Positions 26,462 through 36,482 are shown, counted from the stretch's first letter. The stretch is DNA of 64,000 nt from Nisaea acidiphila (GCF_024662015.1 NZ_CP102480.1:3060001-3124000); one strand, 5' to 3'. The notes: generated by a model from the letters alone, not told the origin. Program-made: numbers and translations.

Positions 26462-28132
26462 CTAGCCGAGGATGCCCGGCAGGTTCAACTGGTGCTCCCG
26501 TGCGCAGTCGAGGGCGATCTTGTAGCCCGCATCGGCATGGCGCATGACGCCGGTCGCCGGATCGTTCCAGAGCACCCGCTCCAGCCGCTTGTCTGCCGCT
26601 TCCGAGCCGTCGCAGACGATCACCATCCCCGCATGCTGCGAGAAGCCCATACCGACCCCGCCGCCGTGATGCAGCGAGACCCAGGTGGCGCCCGAGGCGC
26701 AGTTCAGCAGCGCGTTCAGCATCGGCCAGTCTGAGACCGCGTCGGAGCCGTCTCGCATGCCCTCGGTTTCCCGGTTCGGCGAGGCGACGGAGCCGCTGTC
26801 GAGATGGTCGCGGCCAATCACGACCGGTGCTTTCAGCTCACCCTTGCGGACCATCTCGTTGAAGGCGAGGCCGAGGCGATGGCGGTCGCCGAGCCCGACC
26901 CAGCAGATCCGCGCCGGCAGGCCCTGGAAGGCGATGCGGTCGCGCGCCATTTCCAGCCAGTTGCGCAGGTGATTGTCGCCCGGCAGCAGCTCTTTGACCT
27001 TCTCGTCGGTGCGGTAGATGTCCTCCGGGTCGCCGGAGAGGGCGCACCAGCGGAACGGGCCGACGCCGCGGCAGAAGAGCGGGCGGATATAGGCCGGCAC
27101 GAAGCCGGGGAAGGCGAAGGCGTTTTCCAGTCCTTCCTCGAGCGCGACCTGGCGGATGTTGTTGCCGTAATCCACCGTCGGCACACCGCTCTCGGAGAAG
27201 GCGACCATGGCTGCGACATGGGTCTTCATCGAGGCGCGCGCCGCCTTCTCGACAGCCTTCGGATCGCTTTCCTGCTTCTCGCGCCATTCGGCGACGCTCC
27301 AGCCCTGCGGCAGGTAGCCGTGCACCGGGTCGTGCGCCGAGGTCTGGTCGGTGACGATATGGGGGCGAATGCCGCGGCGCTGGATCTCCGGCACGATGTC
27401 GGCGGCATTGCCGAGCAGGCCGACGGATTTCGCCTCGCCCGCCGCCGTCCAGCGCTCGATCATCTCCAGCGCCTCGTCGAGGCTGGTCGCCTTCTCGTCG
27501 AGATATTTCGTGCGCAGGCGGAAATCGATCCGGGTCTCGTCGCATTCGACGGCGAGGCAGCAGGCTCCCGCGAACACGGCGGCGAGCGGCTGCGCGCCGC
27601 CCATCCCGCCGAGCCCGGCGGTCAGGATCCATTTGCCGGTGAGGTCGCCGCCGTAATGCTGGCGACCGGCCTCGACGAAGGTCTCGTAGGTACCCTGCAC
27701 GATGCCCTGGCTGCCGATATAGATCCAGGAGCCGGCCGTCATCTGGCCGTACATCATCAGGCCCTTGCGATCGAGCTCGTTGAAATGCTCCCAGGTCGCC
27801 CAGTGCGGCACCAGGTTCGAGTTCGCGATCAGCACACGCGGGGCATCGGCATGGGTTCGGAACACCCCGACCGGCTTGCCGGACTGAACCAGCAGCGTCT
27901 GGTCCTCCTCCAGTTCCTTCAGGCTGGCGACGATGCGGTCGAAATCGTTCCAGGTGCGGGCCGCCCGGCCGATGCCGCCATAGACCACGAGTTCATGCGG
28001 GTTCTCGGCGACATCCGGGTGCAGGTTGTTCATCAGCATCCGGAGCGGCGCTTCCGTGGTCCAGCTCTTGGTGTTCAGCTCCGTACCAGTCGGTGGGAAA
28101 ATGTCGCGGGCGTTCTTGCGGGGATCGGTCAT
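26462..28132 (-). CDS. hutU: Urocanate hydratase
   Basis: 556 aa, the usual length. The sequence matches urocanase throughout, including [11 protein letters not shown], the NAD-binding part [20 protein letters not shown], and the active-site region [22 protein letters not shown]. It converts urocanate to imidazolonepropionate with tightly bound NAD+, step two of histidine degradation. It lies 18 bases downstream of hutH and is third in the hutIHU operon. Confidence 0.97.
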   Translation of the reverse strand: MTDPRKNARDIFPPTGTELNTKSWTTEAPLRMLMNNLHPDVAENPHELVVYGGIGRAARTWNDFDRIVASLKELEEDQTLLVQSGKPVGVFRTHADAPRVLIANSNLVPHWATWEHFNELDRKGLMMYGQMTAGSWIYIGSQGIVQGTYETFVEAGRQHYGGDLTGKWILTAGLGGMGGAQPLAAVFAGACCLAVECDETRIDFRLRTKYLDEKATSLDEALEMIERWTAAGEAKSVGLLGNAADIVPEIQRRGIRPHIVTDQTSAHDPVHGYLPQGWSVAEWREKQESDPKAVEKAARASMKTHVAAMVAFSESGVPTVDYGNNIRQVALEEGLENAFAFPGFVPAYIRPLFCRGVGPFRWCALSGDPEDIYRTDEKVKELLPGDNHLRNWLEMARDRIAFQGLPARICWVGLGDRHRLGLAFNEMVRKGELKAPVVIGRDHLDSGSVASPNRETEGMRDGSDAVSDWPMLNALLNCASGATWVSLHHGGGVGMGFSQHAGMVIVCDGSEAADKRLERVLWNDPATGVMRHADAGYKIALDCAREHQLNLPGILG

Positions 28133-28150
28133 GGGTTTTGCTCCCGGGGG

Positions 28151-29698
28151 TCAGTAGCGGCTGGCAATTTCCATCAGCGGCAAGTGGCCGCTTGCCTTGA
28201 CGATGCTGAGGTCGCGGACGAGCCTGGCGACAGCCTCGATATCGGCGGCGACCTCGCGGTCGTCGGTGAGGGACGGGGAGACCTCGCGGACCGCCGTGAT
28301 GACGTTCTGCAGAGGTCGGCTGGTCTTCAATGGCGCGCGGAATTCGACACCCTGCGCGGCGCAGAGCAGTTCGACGGCGATGATATTGCCGAGGTTCGCG
28401 TTCATCTGGTGCAGCCGCCGGGCGCCGTGCGCTGCCATGGAAACGTGGTCCTCCTGGTTGGCGCTGGTCGGCGTCGAGTCCGTCGTGCAGGGATTGGCGA
28501 GATGCTTGTTCTCGCTCATCAGCGCCGCGGTGGTGACCTCGGCGATCATCAGCCCGGAATTCAGGCCCGGCTCCGGCGTCAGGAAGGCCGGCAGGTCGAA
28601 GGAGAGCACCGGGTCGACCATCAGCGCGACGCGGCGCTGGGCGATGGCGCCGATCTCGGCGATGGCGAGCGCCATCATGTCGGCGGCGAACCCGACTGGT
28701 TCGGCGTGGAAGTTCCCGCCGGAGACAATGCGGCCGTCCTCGACCAGCACCAGCGGGTTGTCGGTCACCGCGTTGGCCTCGATTTCCAGCGTTCGCGCCG
28801 CATGGCGGAGCAGGTCGATGGCGGCGCCGGAGACCTGCGGGTGGCAGCGGATGCAATATGGGTCCTGGACGCGGGTATCGCCGTGGCGGTGGCTCTCGCG
28901 AATTTCGGAGCCGTCCATCAGGGCCCGCATCGCGGCCGCGACGTCGATCTGTCCCGGCTGGCCGCGCAGGTCGTGGATCGCCGGCTGCAGCGGAGCGGTT
29001 GAGCCCATGATCGCATCGGTCGAGAGGGCCGCGGCGACGATGCCGGCTTCGACATTGCGCCAGGCATCTGAGAGGGCGAGCAGGGCGTAGGCGGTGGAGA
29101 ATTGGGTCCCGTTGATGAGGGCGAGGCCTTCCTTCGGGCCGAGTTCGATCGGTTTCAGTCCTGCGGCGTCCAGCGCGTCGCCTCCGGGGAGAATGCGGCC
29201 TTTGTATTCCGCCTTGCCCTCGCCGATCAGTACGGCGGTCATGTGGGCGAGCGGCGCGAGGTCGCCCGAGGCGCCGACCGAGCCCTGGCTCGGCACGATG
29301 GGGGTGACGCGTTCCCGCAGCATGCTCTCGATCAGCTCGATCACTTCCCAGCGCACGCCGGAGGCGCCTCGGCCGAGGGAGAGCAGCTTCAGTACCATCA
29401 TGGTGCGCACCACCTGCGTCTCGGTCGGATCGCCGACGCCCGCACAGTGCGAGCGGATCAGGTTGCGCTGCAGTGTGGAGGTATCTTCCGGCGGGATACG
29501 GACGGTGGCGAGCTTGCCGAAGCCTGTATTGACGCCATAGACCGCCTCGCCGCCCGAGGCCGCCTCCGCGACCATCGCCGCGGCCGCTTCGACCGCCGGC
29601 TCGGCGGCTCGGTCGAGGCGGACGAGATGCCCCTGACCGAGCAGGCTTTCGAGCTGCTGCAGGGTGGTCTGGCCCGGCGTCAGGATGATGTCGCTCAT
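28151..29698 (-). CDS. hutH: Histidine ammonia-lyase
   Basis: 515 aa from ATG 29698. The MIO cofactor forms from the Ala-Ser-Gly in [14 protein letters not shown] at about residue 145. Other family marks are [21 protein letters not shown] and the late [14 protein letters not shown]. It deaminates histidine to urocanate. Its start overlaps the end of hutI by four bases (ATGA), so the two are translationally coupled. Longer in-frame starts run into hutI and are rejected. Confidence 0.97.
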   Translation of the reverse strand: MSDIILTPGQTTLQQLESLLGQGHLVRLDRAAEPAVEAAAAMVAEAASGGEAVYGVNTGFGKLATVRIPPEDTSTLQRNLIRSHCAGVGDPTETQVVRTMMVLKLLSLGRGASGVRWEVIELIESMLRERVTPIVPSQGSVGASGDLAPLAHMTAVLIGEGKAEYKGRILPGGDALDAAGLKPIELGPKEGLALINGTQFSTAYALLALSDAWRNVEAGIVAAALSTDAIMGSTAPLQPAIHDLRGQPGQIDVAAAMRALMDGSEIRESHRHGDTRVQDPYCIRCHPQVSGAAIDLLRHAARTLEIEANAVTDNPLVLVEDGRIVSGGNFHAEPVGFAADMMALAIAEIGAIAQRRVALMVDPVLSFDLPAFLTPEPGLNSGLMIAEVTTAALMSENKHLANPCTTDSTPTSANQEDHVSMAAHGARRLHQMNANLGNIIAVELLCAAQGVEFRAPLKTSRPLQNVITAVREVSPSLTDDREVAADIEAVARLVRDLSIVKASGHLPLMEIASRY

Positions 29699-30894
29699 GC
29701 GGTCCCCGCGAAATAGCGTTTGTAGAGAGGATTGAAGCCGATGCGATATGCGAGTTCGGCCGGTTCCCGGACGTCCCAGACCGCGAGATCGGCACGCTTG
29801 CCGACTTCGAGCGAGCCTGCGTCGGCGATCCCGAGGGCCCGGGCGGCTTCGCGTGTCGCGCCCGCGAGCGCTTCTTCCGGCGTCAGGCGGAAGAGCGTGC
29901 AAGCCATGTTCATGGTCAGCAGAAGGGAGGTCAGCGGGGACGAGCCGGGGTTGCAGTCGGTCGCGATTGCGATCGGTACGCCTGCGTCCCGGAGCGCCTG
30001 AAGCGGCGGCAATTGCGGCTCGCGCAAGGTATAGAAGGCGCCCGGCAGCAAGACGGCGGTCGTGCCGGCGTTCGCTAAGGCGGCGATACCGTCCGCACCG
30101 AGATATTCGAGATGGTCGGCGGAGAGGGCGCCATGATAGGCCGCGAGTTTGGCGCCGCCGAGATCGGACAGTTGCTCGGCATGCAGCTTCACCGGCAGGC
30201 CGACCTGCGCCGCGCGGGAAAACAGCCGGTCGAGCTGTTCCGGAGAGAACGCGATCCCCTCGCAGAAACCGTCTACGGCATCGGCAAGCCCCTCTTCGGC
30301 GGCCCGGTCCAGAGCGACCCGGCAGACCTCGTCGATATAATCGTCGGCCCGCCCCTTGAATTCCGGCGGAACCGCGTGGGCGCCGAGATAACTGGTCCGG
30401 ATCCGCACCTGCCGCTGTTCGCCTATACGGCGCGCGGCGCGCAGCATGCGGAGCTCGGTTTCGACATCGAGGCCGTAACCCGACTTGATCTCGATAGTGG
30501 AGACACCCTCGGCGAGCAGCGCATCGACGCGGGGCAGGGCGCTGGCCAGGAGCTCTTCCTCGCTCGCCGCCCTTGTCGCCGTGACGGTGGAGAGGATACC
30601 GCCGCCGGCGCGGGCCACCTCTTCGTAACTTGCCCCTTTCAGCCGGAGCTCGAACTCGCGTGCCCGGTTGCCGCCGAAAACGATATGAGTGTGGCAATCG
30701 ATGAGCGCGGGCGTGACGAGCCGGCCACCGAGATTCTCCTGCGGCCAGACCGACATCGACGTCGGCATCTCGCTTTCCGGTCCAAGCCAGATGATATCGC
30801 TGCCCCGGATCGCCAGGGCGCCATTCTCGATAAGGCCGTAGGCCGTGCCGCCCGGGACCATTGTCGCGAGGGTCGCATTCCTTAGGATCAGCAT
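29695..30894 (-). CDS. hutI: Imidazolonepropionase
   Basis: 399 aa amidohydrolase. The metal site is visible as [20 protein letters not shown] and [10 protein letters not shown]. It opens the imidazolone ring to give formiminoglutamate, step three of histidine use. It is the first gene of hutIHU and starts 46 bases from the palindrome at 30941-30960, placing it under that operator's control. Confidence 0.96.
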   Translation of the reverse strand: MLILRNATLATMVPGGTAYGLIENGALAIRGSDIIWLGPESEMPTSMSVWPQENLGGRLVTPALIDCHTHIVFGGNRAREFELRLKGASYEEVARAGGGILSTVTATRAASEEELLASALPRVDALLAEGVSTIEIKSGYGLDVETELRMLRAARRIGEQRQVRIRTSYLGAHAVPPEFKGRADDYIDEVCRVALDRAAEEGLADAVDGFCEGIAFSPEQLDRLFSRAAQVGLPVKLHAEQLSDLGGAKLAAYHGALSADHLEYLGADGIAALANAGTTAVLLPGAFYTLREPQLPPLQALRDAGVPIAIATDCNPGSSPLTSLLLTMNMACTLFRLTPEEALAGATREAARALGIADAGSLEVGKRADLAVWDVREPAELAYRIGFNPLYKRYFAGTA

Positions 30895-30940
30895 GGGCCG
30901 ATATTCCGAAAAGGATGGTTGCTCAATTGGCTGTTTCGAT

Positions 30941-30960
30941 TATTATGTCTATACATAATA
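30941..30960. promoter_or_regulatory. HutC-type operator palindrome between hutI and hutF
   Basis: TATTATGTCTATACATAATA is an inverted repeat with 8-bp perfect arms (TATTATGT/ACATAATA) around CTAT. The core TGTCTATACA fits the TGT-N4-ACA pattern of GntR/HutC-family operators. It lies in the 92-base gap between the divergent hutI and hutF genes, where one repressor dimer could control both operons. The hutC gene is two genes away. Confidence 0.8.
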
Positions 30961-30986
30961 TTGCCTGTCAATATGGGGTGCGCGCG

Positions 30987-32363
30987 GTGACCAAGATTTT
31001 TGCCGAGACCGTTCTGATGGAAGAAGGCTGGCGCGAGAATGTTCTGGTCTCGGTCGGCGATGCGGGGACAATCGAGGCGGTGTCGCCGGACGATCCGGGT
31101 TCGGTAGCGGGGGCGGATCACCGTGCGGCGGTCCTGCTTCCGGCGCCGGTAAACCTGCATTCCCACGCTTTCCAGCGGGCGATGGCGGGGCTGACCGAAG
31201 CGCGAGGGCCGGACCGGCGCGACAGTTTCTGGACCTGGCGCCGACTGATGTTCCGTTTCCTGGAGCGGCTGACGCCGGAGCATGTGGAGGCGATCGCGGC
31301 ATTGGTGCAGATGGAGATGCTGGAAGCCGGCTATGCGGGTGTCGCGGAGTTCCATTATCTGCATCACCAGCCGGACGGTACGCCCTATGACGATATCGCC
31401 GAACTTAGCCGGCGGATCGCCTTCTCCGCGGCGGAGACCGGAATCGGGCTGACCTTGCTGCCGGTGCTCTATCAGGTCGGCGGCTGCGACGGACGGGCGC
31501 TTGGCGCCGGCCAGATCCGTTTCGGCAACGACATGGATCGTTTCGTTCGCCTGCTGGAAGGTGCGGAGGACGCGGTCTCGGGATTGCCGTCGGACTGCGG
31601 CACCGGCGTCGCGCCGCATTCCCTGCGCGCGGTCAGCCGTGAGGCCCTGAGGGATGCGGTTGCGCTGCGGAAGGATCGCCCGCTCCACATCCATGTCGCA
31701 GAACAGGTGGCCGAGGTGGAGGAGGTCGGGGCCGCCTGGGGTGCCCGGCCGATGACCTGGCTGCTGGACAATCATCCGGTCGACGAGCGCTGGTGCCTGA
31801 TCCATGCAACGCAGATGGAGCCGGACGAGACCGTCGCCCTGGCAAAGAGCGGCGCCGTCGCGGGGCTCTGCCCGATCACCGAATCCAGCCTCGGCGACGG
31901 GATCTTCGACGGCGTGCGCTACCGGGAGCATGGCGGGCGGTTCGGCGTCGGCTCGGATTCCAACATTCGGATATCTCTCAGCGAAGAGCTCCGCACGCTC
32001 GAATATTCCCAGCGCCTGCGTGACCGCGGCCGCGCCGTGCTGGCGGACAGCGGCCGTTCGACTGGGCGTGTGCTCTTTGAGGAAGTGGTTCTCGGCGGTG
32101 CGCAGGCGGCGGGCCGGAACAGCGGGCGGATCGCAGCCGGGAAACTGGCGGATATGGTCGCGCTCGACGGGGAGGCGCTGGATCTCGCGGGGCGCACCGG
32201 GGACCGTATGCTGGATGCTTTCATCTTTACGGGGGACGACCGCTGGGTGCGAGATGTCTGGTCCGCCGGACGTCACATGGTACGAGAGGGGCGGCACGTC
32301 GCCCGTGACCGTATCCGGACGAACTATCTGAAGACCATTGCGGAGCTGGAGGACGCGCTCTGA
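30987..32363 (+). CDS. hutF: Formimidoylglutamate deiminase
   Basis: 458 aa from a GTG start at 30987, 26 bases after the operator; an ATG at 30948 lies inside the operator and is rejected. This is an amidohydrolase with metal ligands in NLHSHAFQRAMAG, HIHVAEQ, IHATQM and VGSDSNIRIS, all typical of HutF. It converts formiminoglutamate to formylglutamate plus ammonia, the five-step branch of histidine degradation. The next enzyme, HutG (formylglutamate deformylase), is not in the window. The gene is coupled to hutC. Confidence 0.94.
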   Translation: MTKIFAETVLMEEGWRENVLVSVGDAGTIEAVSPDDPGSVAGADHRAAVLLPAPVNLHSHAFQRAMAGLTEARGPDRRDSFWTWRRLMFRFLERLTPEHVEAIAALVQMEMLEAGYAGVAEFHYLHHQPDGTPYDDIAELSRRIAFSAAETGIGLTLLPVLYQVGGCDGRALGAGQIRFGNDMDRFVRLLEGAEDAVSGLPSDCGTGVAPHSLRAVSREALRDAVALRKDRPLHIHVAEQVAEVEEVGAAWGARPMTWLLDNHPVDERWCLIHATQMEPDETVALAKSGAVAGLCPITESSLGDGIFDGVRYREHGGRFGVGSDSNIRISLSEELRTLEYSQRLRDRGRAVLADSGRSTGRVLFEEVVLGGAQAAGRNSGRIAAGKLADMVALDGEALDLAGRTGDRMLDAFIFTGDDRWVRDVWSAGRHMVREGRHVARDRIRTNYLKTIAELEDAL

Positions 32364-33061
32364 GCCAGACGGCCCTCAATTCCTGGCAGGGTATCCAGGC
32401 GGAGATTCGGCGCCGGATCGCCGAGCGAGTCTGGCGGCCGGGGGATCTCATCCCTGGCGAGGCGGAACTCGCCGCGGAATTCGGCTGCGCCCGGGCAACG
32501 GTCAATCGCGCACTTCAGGGGCTGGCGGAGAGCGGGTTGCTGGAGCGGCGGCGCAAGGCCGGAACGCGCGTCGCGCTCGACCCTGTGCGCAAGGCGACGC
32601 TGGAAATTCCGGTCACGCGGCTCGAGGTGGAGGCGTCGGGATGCCGTTACGGGTTCCACATTCTGGAGCGCCGAAAACTGCGGGCTCCGGTAGAGGGCGC
32701 AGACCTGATGGGACTGGCCCGCAACGCATCCCTCCTCTTCATGCGCGGGCTGCACACCGCAGACGGTACGCCGTTCCTCTACGAGGCGCGCTGGGTCAAT
32801 CTCGTTGCGGTGCCGGAATTCGCCAAAGAAGATTTCCGGGAGATGAGCCCGAACGAGTGGCTCGTGCGGAACCAGCCTTTCACGCGCGGCAAGATCAGTT
32901 TCCTCGCGGTGCCGGCCTCTCCCGAACAGGCCGATGCACTGAAAGCGGAAGAAGGGACGGCGCTTTTCGCCATCGAGCGCACCACCTGGAACGCGGAAAC
33001 GGCGGTCACCCATGTGCGCCTCGCCTACAGGCCCGGATACCGGATGAGCACGGAGATTTAG
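32360..33061 (+). CDS. hutC: HutC, GntR-family histidine utilisation repressor, CTG start
   Basis: 233 aa if read from the CTG at 32360, which overlaps the hutF stop (CTGA). The frame has no ATG, GTG or TTG that would keep the DNA-binding domain. GGAGG at 32348-32352 lies seven bases before the CTG, supporting this rare start. The N-terminal winged helix (RPGDLIPGEAELAAEFGCARATVNRAL) is followed by a UTRA ligand-binding domain (GLHTADGTPFLYEARWVNL). HutC represses hut genes and is released by urocanate. The stop overlaps the convergent marR gene by four bases. Confidence 0.88.
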   Translation: MSQTALNSWQGIQAEIRRRIAERVWRPGDLIPGEAELAAEFGCARATVNRALQGLAESGLLERRRKAGTRVALDPVRKATLEIPVTRLEVEASGCRYGFHILERRKLRAPVEGADLMGLARNASLLFMRGLHTADGTPFLYEARWVNLVAVPEFAKEDFREMSPNEWLVRNQPFTRGKISFLAVPASPEQADALKAEEGTALFAIERTTWNAETAVTHVRLAYRPGYRMSTEI

Positions 33062-33531
33062 TTGCCTTCTCCCGCACGCCGGACTCGGGTCAGGCGCTGG
33101 ATCATTGCATCCGCTTCGGCGCCGGAGATGCTGGAAAGCAACCCGTCGACCCAGCGCTCGTGCACATCCGCCATCTCGGCGAACACCGCCTCGCCCTTGT
33201 AGGTCAATCGCACGATGCTGGCGCGCTTGTCGTCCGGCACCGGCACCCGTTCGGCGAGCCCGTCCTGGACCAGCCGCTCCACAATGCCGGTGACATTGCC
33301 GTTCGAGACCATGAGGCGGGACGAGAGATCCGTCATTCTGAGCCCGGTTTCGCTGCGCTGCAGGACAGCCAGGATCTCGAAGCGCGGCAAGGTCAGGTCA
33401 TAGGCGAGGCGCATATCTTCCCGCAGGCGGTTCTCCATTGCGCGTGTCGTCCGGAGCAGGTTGAGCCAGAGGCGCAGCCGCTTCTTACGGGTCCCGGGAT
33501 CGTCGGGCGCTTGCATGGGCATGCTGGACAT
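33058..33531 (-). CDS. MarR-family transcriptional regulator
   Basis: 157 aa. The winged-helix core shows LPRFEILAVLQRSETGLRMTDLSSRLMVSNGNVTGIVERLVQDGLAERVPVPDDKRASIVRLT, with the recognition helix in the middle and the DDKR wing. It diverges from the hydrolase-thioesterase pair and most likely controls it through the AT-rich palindrome in the gap. In-frame ATGs at 33522 and 33516 are possible starts. The effector is probably an aromatic acid or its CoA ester, which is inference from the family. Confidence 0.9.
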   Translation of the reverse strand: MSSMPMQAPDDPGTRKKRLRLWLNLLRTTRAMENRLREDMRLAYDLTLPRFEILAVLQRSETGLRMTDLSSRLMVSNGNVTGIVERLVQDGLAERVPVPDDKRASIVRLTYKGEAVFAEMADVHERWVDGLLSSISGAEADAMIQRLTRVRRAGEGN

Positions 33532-33570
33532 GGGTCGAATTGTATCGATCGTATCTCGTTTTGCATTAAA

Positions 33571-33586
33571 ATTTTATATTTAAAAT
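33571..33586. promoter_or_regulatory. Candidate MarR operator
   Basis: ATTTTATATTTAAAAT is a perfect inverted repeat (ATTTTA/TAAAAT, 4-base centre) in the only AT-rich stretch of the gap between marR and the hydrolase gene. Its size and place suit a MarR dimer. AT-rich palindromes also arise in promoters by chance. Confidence 0.45.
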
Positions 33587-33658
33587 AATATTGTCCGTAG
33601 CCGAGTGCGGCTTTTAACATGCCGTCAATCAACAACGAATAACCGGTTAGGGGACGCC

Positions 33659-34480
33659 ATGATGATCGTCGATTGGGACGACGCCTACGCGAACGGACCG
33701 CATATCGAGGGCGCCGACGACTATCCCGGGATTTGGCAGAAGAGGGCAAAGGCCTTCCGGGACGAACTCGGCGCGCGCGCACGTCTCGATATTGCCTATG
33801 GCGAGGGAGAGCGGCAACGCCTCGACCTGTTCTTGCCGGCGGGTACGACGGCCGGCCTCGCGATGTTCGTGCATGGCGGCTACTGGAAGGCGTTCGACAA
33901 GAGCACCTGGTCGCATCTGGCGCGCGGTGCCGTGGAATCGGGTTGGGCGGTCGCGATGCCGAGCTACACTTTGGCGCCCGAGGCTCGCATCGCAGGCATT
34001 ACCGAAGAAATTGCCCGGGCGCTCGGCGTCGCCTCGGAGATGGTGGCGGGACCGGTCTGTCTTGCAGGTCACTCCGCCGGGGGGCATCTCGTGAGCCGGA
34101 TGCTGTGCCGCAACGCGCCGCTCGGCGAGACCCTCCGCGCCCGGATCGGGAACGTCGTTTCCATCAGCGGCCTTCACGATCTTCGCCCGCTCTTGCGGCT
34201 GGAGATGAATCGGATCCTTGGCCTCGACGATGCGGAAGCGGTCATGGAAAGCCCTGCGCTGCAATATCCGGCCGAAGGCGCCCGGCTGACCTGCTGGGTC
34301 GGATCCGAAGAACGGCCGGAATTCTTGAGGCAGAACGACCTGCTGGCAAATATCTGGACCGGCCTCGGGGCCGAGACGAGCGCGGTTCATGCCCTCGGAA
34401 AACATCACTTTGACGTGATCGCCGATCTCGAGGATGCAAATTCGGCCCTGACGCGCCTTCTAACCGGTGAGAGGAACTGA
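33659..34480 (+). CDS. Alpha/beta hydrolase, kynurenine formamidase/esterase-like
   Basis: 273 aa from ATG 33659; a second ATG at 33662 is equally good. The oxyanion motif is VHGGYWKAFDKSTW and the nucleophile elbow is AGHSAGGHLV; an acidic residue and the late KHHFDVI His complete the triad. The HGGYW and GHSAGGH combination resembles BNA7/KynB-like arylformamidases and carboxylesterases. It is followed two bases later by a thioesterase gene, and a divergent MarR gene lies upstream, hinting at aromatic or acyl-CoA catabolism. The substrate is unknown. Confidence 0.85.
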   Translation: MMIVDWDDAYANGPHIEGADDYPGIWQKRAKAFRDELGARARLDIAYGEGERQRLDLFLPAGTTAGLAMFVHGGYWKAFDKSTWSHLARGAVESGWAVAMPSYTLAPEARIAGITEEIARALGVASEMVAGPVCLAGHSAGGHLVSRMLCRNAPLGETLRARIGNVVSISGLHDLRPLLRLEMNRILGLDDAEAVMESPALQYPAEGARLTCWVGSEERPEFLRQNDLLANIWTGLGAETSAVHALGKHHFDVIADLEDANSALTRLLTGERN

Positions 34481-34482
34481 CC

Positions 34483-34893
34483 ATGCCGGTCTTTCAAATG
34501 CAGCAAGAGGTCCGTTTCCAGCACTGCGATCCGGCGGCGATCGTGTTTTATCCTCGCTATTTCGAGATGATCAACCTGACCGTTGAGGAATGGTTCGGGT
34601 CCGGACTGGGATGGGGTTTCCATCGCATGCACGAGGTTGATGACCGCGGCATCCCGACTGCCCGGATCAAGGTCGAGTTTCATGCTCCGAGCCGGCTTGG
34701 AGACGTTCTGGACTGGTCTCTGGCGGTCAAGCGGATGGGCTCCTCCAGCCTGGATGTCGAAATCCTCGCGAGCTGCGCCGGCGAGCCACGCCTGACCTGC
34801 CGGTCCACATTGGTCCAGTTCGTTAAGAGCACAGGGAAACCCGTTGCGTGGCCGGAAGAGCTGAAGGCCAAGATGAGTGAGTTCGGCGCGTAA
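34483..34893 (+). CDS. Hot-dog-fold acyl-CoA thioesterase (4HBT/YbgC type)
   Basis: 136 aa. The active-site region reads HCDPAAIVFYPRYFEMIN, the 4HBT/YbgC pattern with the catalytic Asp in DPAAIVFYPRY. The hot-dog helix and strands follow. It hydrolyses short or aromatic acyl-CoA thioesters. It lies two bases after the hydrolase gene, so the two are coupled and possibly act in sequence on one aromatic substrate. Confidence 0.88.
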   Translation: MPVFQMQQEVRFQHCDPAAIVFYPRYFEMINLTVEEWFGSGLGWGFHRMHEVDDRGIPTARIKVEFHAPSRLGDVLDWSLAVKRMGSSSLDVEILASCAGEPRLTCRSTLVQFVKSTGKPVAWPEELKAKMSEFGA

Positions 34894-35007
34894 CCCGGGT
34901 GCCGGGGCAGGTCGCTCGGGAGCCGGTCGGTGAAATTCTGAGTACAGAAATAATCCTATTAAAGTTGTGTTTTTACGTGACGTTAATCATCTACGACCAT
35001 ACTCGGA

Positions 35008-36000
35008 GTGGATATACTTACTGCGAACGACGGTGCTCGAAGCGTGCTGGATTTGATGATGGGTGAAGCCGCAACCGCCAATGAGTTCTCGATCCTTGTG
35101 GTCGATGACGCGCCAGAGAATACCATGTTGCTGAGCCTGATTCTCAAGGATCAGGGCAATGTGACGACGGCGCTCAGCGGCCGCGAGGCAATCGACATCG
35201 CGCTCGCGACGACGCCCGATCTGATTCTTCTCGATATCCAGATGCCGGATCTCGACGGCTACGATGTGATCCAGGCTTTGAAGGGAGAGGAGCGCACGCG
35301 AAACATCCCCGTCATCTTCGTTACCGGCCTCTCGGACGAGGGCGACGAGGAAAAAGGGCTGGAACTCGGTGCAATCGACTACATCACGAAGCCTTTCAAG
35401 CCGGCGGTCGTTAAGGCGCGTGTCCGCAATCACTTGCGGTTGCGCGACTATGCGCTGCAGCTCGAAAAGCTCAACGAGGAACTGGAGCGTCTCGCGACGA
35501 CCGATCCGCTGACATCGGCCTTTAACCGCCGCTATTTCATGACAAAGTTACAGGACGAGCTGAAACGGTCCCGCCGGTATGACAGATCCTCCTCTGTCCT
35601 GATGCTGGATATCGACCACTTCAAGAGCATCAACGACACCTATGGCCACGATGTCGGCGATATTGTCCTGATCGAGATGGTCAAGGTTCTCGAAAATGAA
35701 ATCCGCGAGTTCGATACGCTTGCGCGGCTCGGCGGCGAGGAATTCGCGATCCTGCTTCCGGAAACGAACGAGACCTCCGCGAAAGTCTCGGCCGTCCGGC
35801 TTCTGGACGCGGTTCGGAAGATCACGATCGATGCCGGCGGCAAGCCCCTGAACTTTACCGTAAGCATCGGGTGTTCGGAGTTCGACGGCGACTACGATAC
35901 TGTCGAGGCCGTCCTCAAATCCGCCGATCTCGCCCTCTACGAGGCGAAACATTCGGGGCGGGACCGTGTCGTGACGAAGCAATCGATACCGGCTGCTTGA
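35008..36000 (+). CDS. Response regulator with GGDEF domain (diguanylate cyclase, PleD-like)
   Basis: 330 aa from a GTG start at 35008; an ATG at 35056 would still keep the whole receiver domain. The receiver domain has VVDD, the phospho-Asp in LLDIQMPDLDG and the Lys in YITKPFK. After a coiled linker comes a GGDEF domain with TDPLTSAFNRRYF, the active-site loop GGEEF and the inhibitory RxxD site five residues before it (REFDTLARL). All catalytic features are intact, so it should make cyclic di-GMP when phosphorylated, with product inhibition. No partner kinase is adjacent. The PilZ protein at 52342-52719 could be one receptor. Confidence 0.92.
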   Translation: MDILTANDGARSVLDLMMGEAATANEFSILVVDDAPENTMLLSLILKDQGNVTTALSGREAIDIALATTPDLILLDIQMPDLDGYDVIQALKGEERTRNIPVIFVTGLSDEGDEEKGLELGAIDYITKPFKPAVVKARVRNHLRLRDYALQLEKLNEELERLATTDPLTSAFNRRYFMTKLQDELKRSRRYDRSSSVLMLDIDHFKSINDTYGHDVGDIVLIEMVKVLENEIREFDTLARLGGEEFAILLPETNETSAKVSAVRLLDAVRKITIDAGGKPLNFTVSIGCSEFDGDYDTVEAVLKSADLALYEAKHSGRDRVVTKQSIPAA

Positions 36001-36098
36001 GGCTCCCGCACTCGGCCTGGCGATTTGCCATTCTCCGTCTTTCGCTCTAGATGAAGCGCGGGGCCGCTCCTGGCTCCGCTCGTTTGGGGAGCTTTCCG

Positions 36099-36482
36099 AT
36101 GGAATTCACCAATCCCGAAGGTGTTGCCGCGCCGGCATCGCGCTATTCGCAACTCGTGACGGTCCCGGCGAATGCGCGCCGCGCCATCGCGTCCGGGCAG
36201 ATCGGTGTCGCTCCGGACGGGAGCCTGCGCGAGGGTCTCGAGGCGCAGATGGAACAGGCGTTCGACAATCTCTTCAAGGTTTTTGAAGCCGCGGGCATGA
36301 AAAAGACGGACATCGTGAAGATCGTCTTCTATTCGACGGTACCGGGTTCGGTCGCCGTCTTCCGGACGATGCGCGACAGGCTCTTCGAGGGGCACGCGCC
36401 GGCCTGCACCTATCTCGAAATCTCTCAGCTCGCGACGCCGGAGATGCTCTGCGAGGTCGAGGGCGAAGCGGTCGCCGTCTGA
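36099..36482 (+). CDS. RidA/YjgF-family protein
   Basis: 127 aa from ATG 36099 with GGGGA upstream. The pattern SRYSQLVTVPANARRAIASGQIG and, later, KTDIVKIVFYST and the C-terminal LEISQLATPEMLCEVEGEAVA fits the RidA superfamily. The position that holds the substrate-binding Arg in true RidA (R105) is not obvious: the segment reads PACTYLEIS. It may therefore belong to a Rid1-7 subgroup with a different substrate. It lies 28 bases before znuB and may be cotranscribed. Confidence 0.8.
   Translation: MEFTNPEGVAAPASRYSQLVTVPANARRAIASGQIGVAPDGSLREGLEAQMEQAFDNLFKVFEAAGMKKTDIVKIVFYSTVPGSVAVFRTMRDRLFEGHAPACTYLEISQLATPEMLCEVEGEAVAV

Noticed and set aside
26804-29002. Long open frame (732 codons) on the plus strand opposite hutU and hutH
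   Set aside because: It spans two well-defined genes on the other strand and has biased Arg/Gly/Val/Asp composition; it is a GC-driven shadow.
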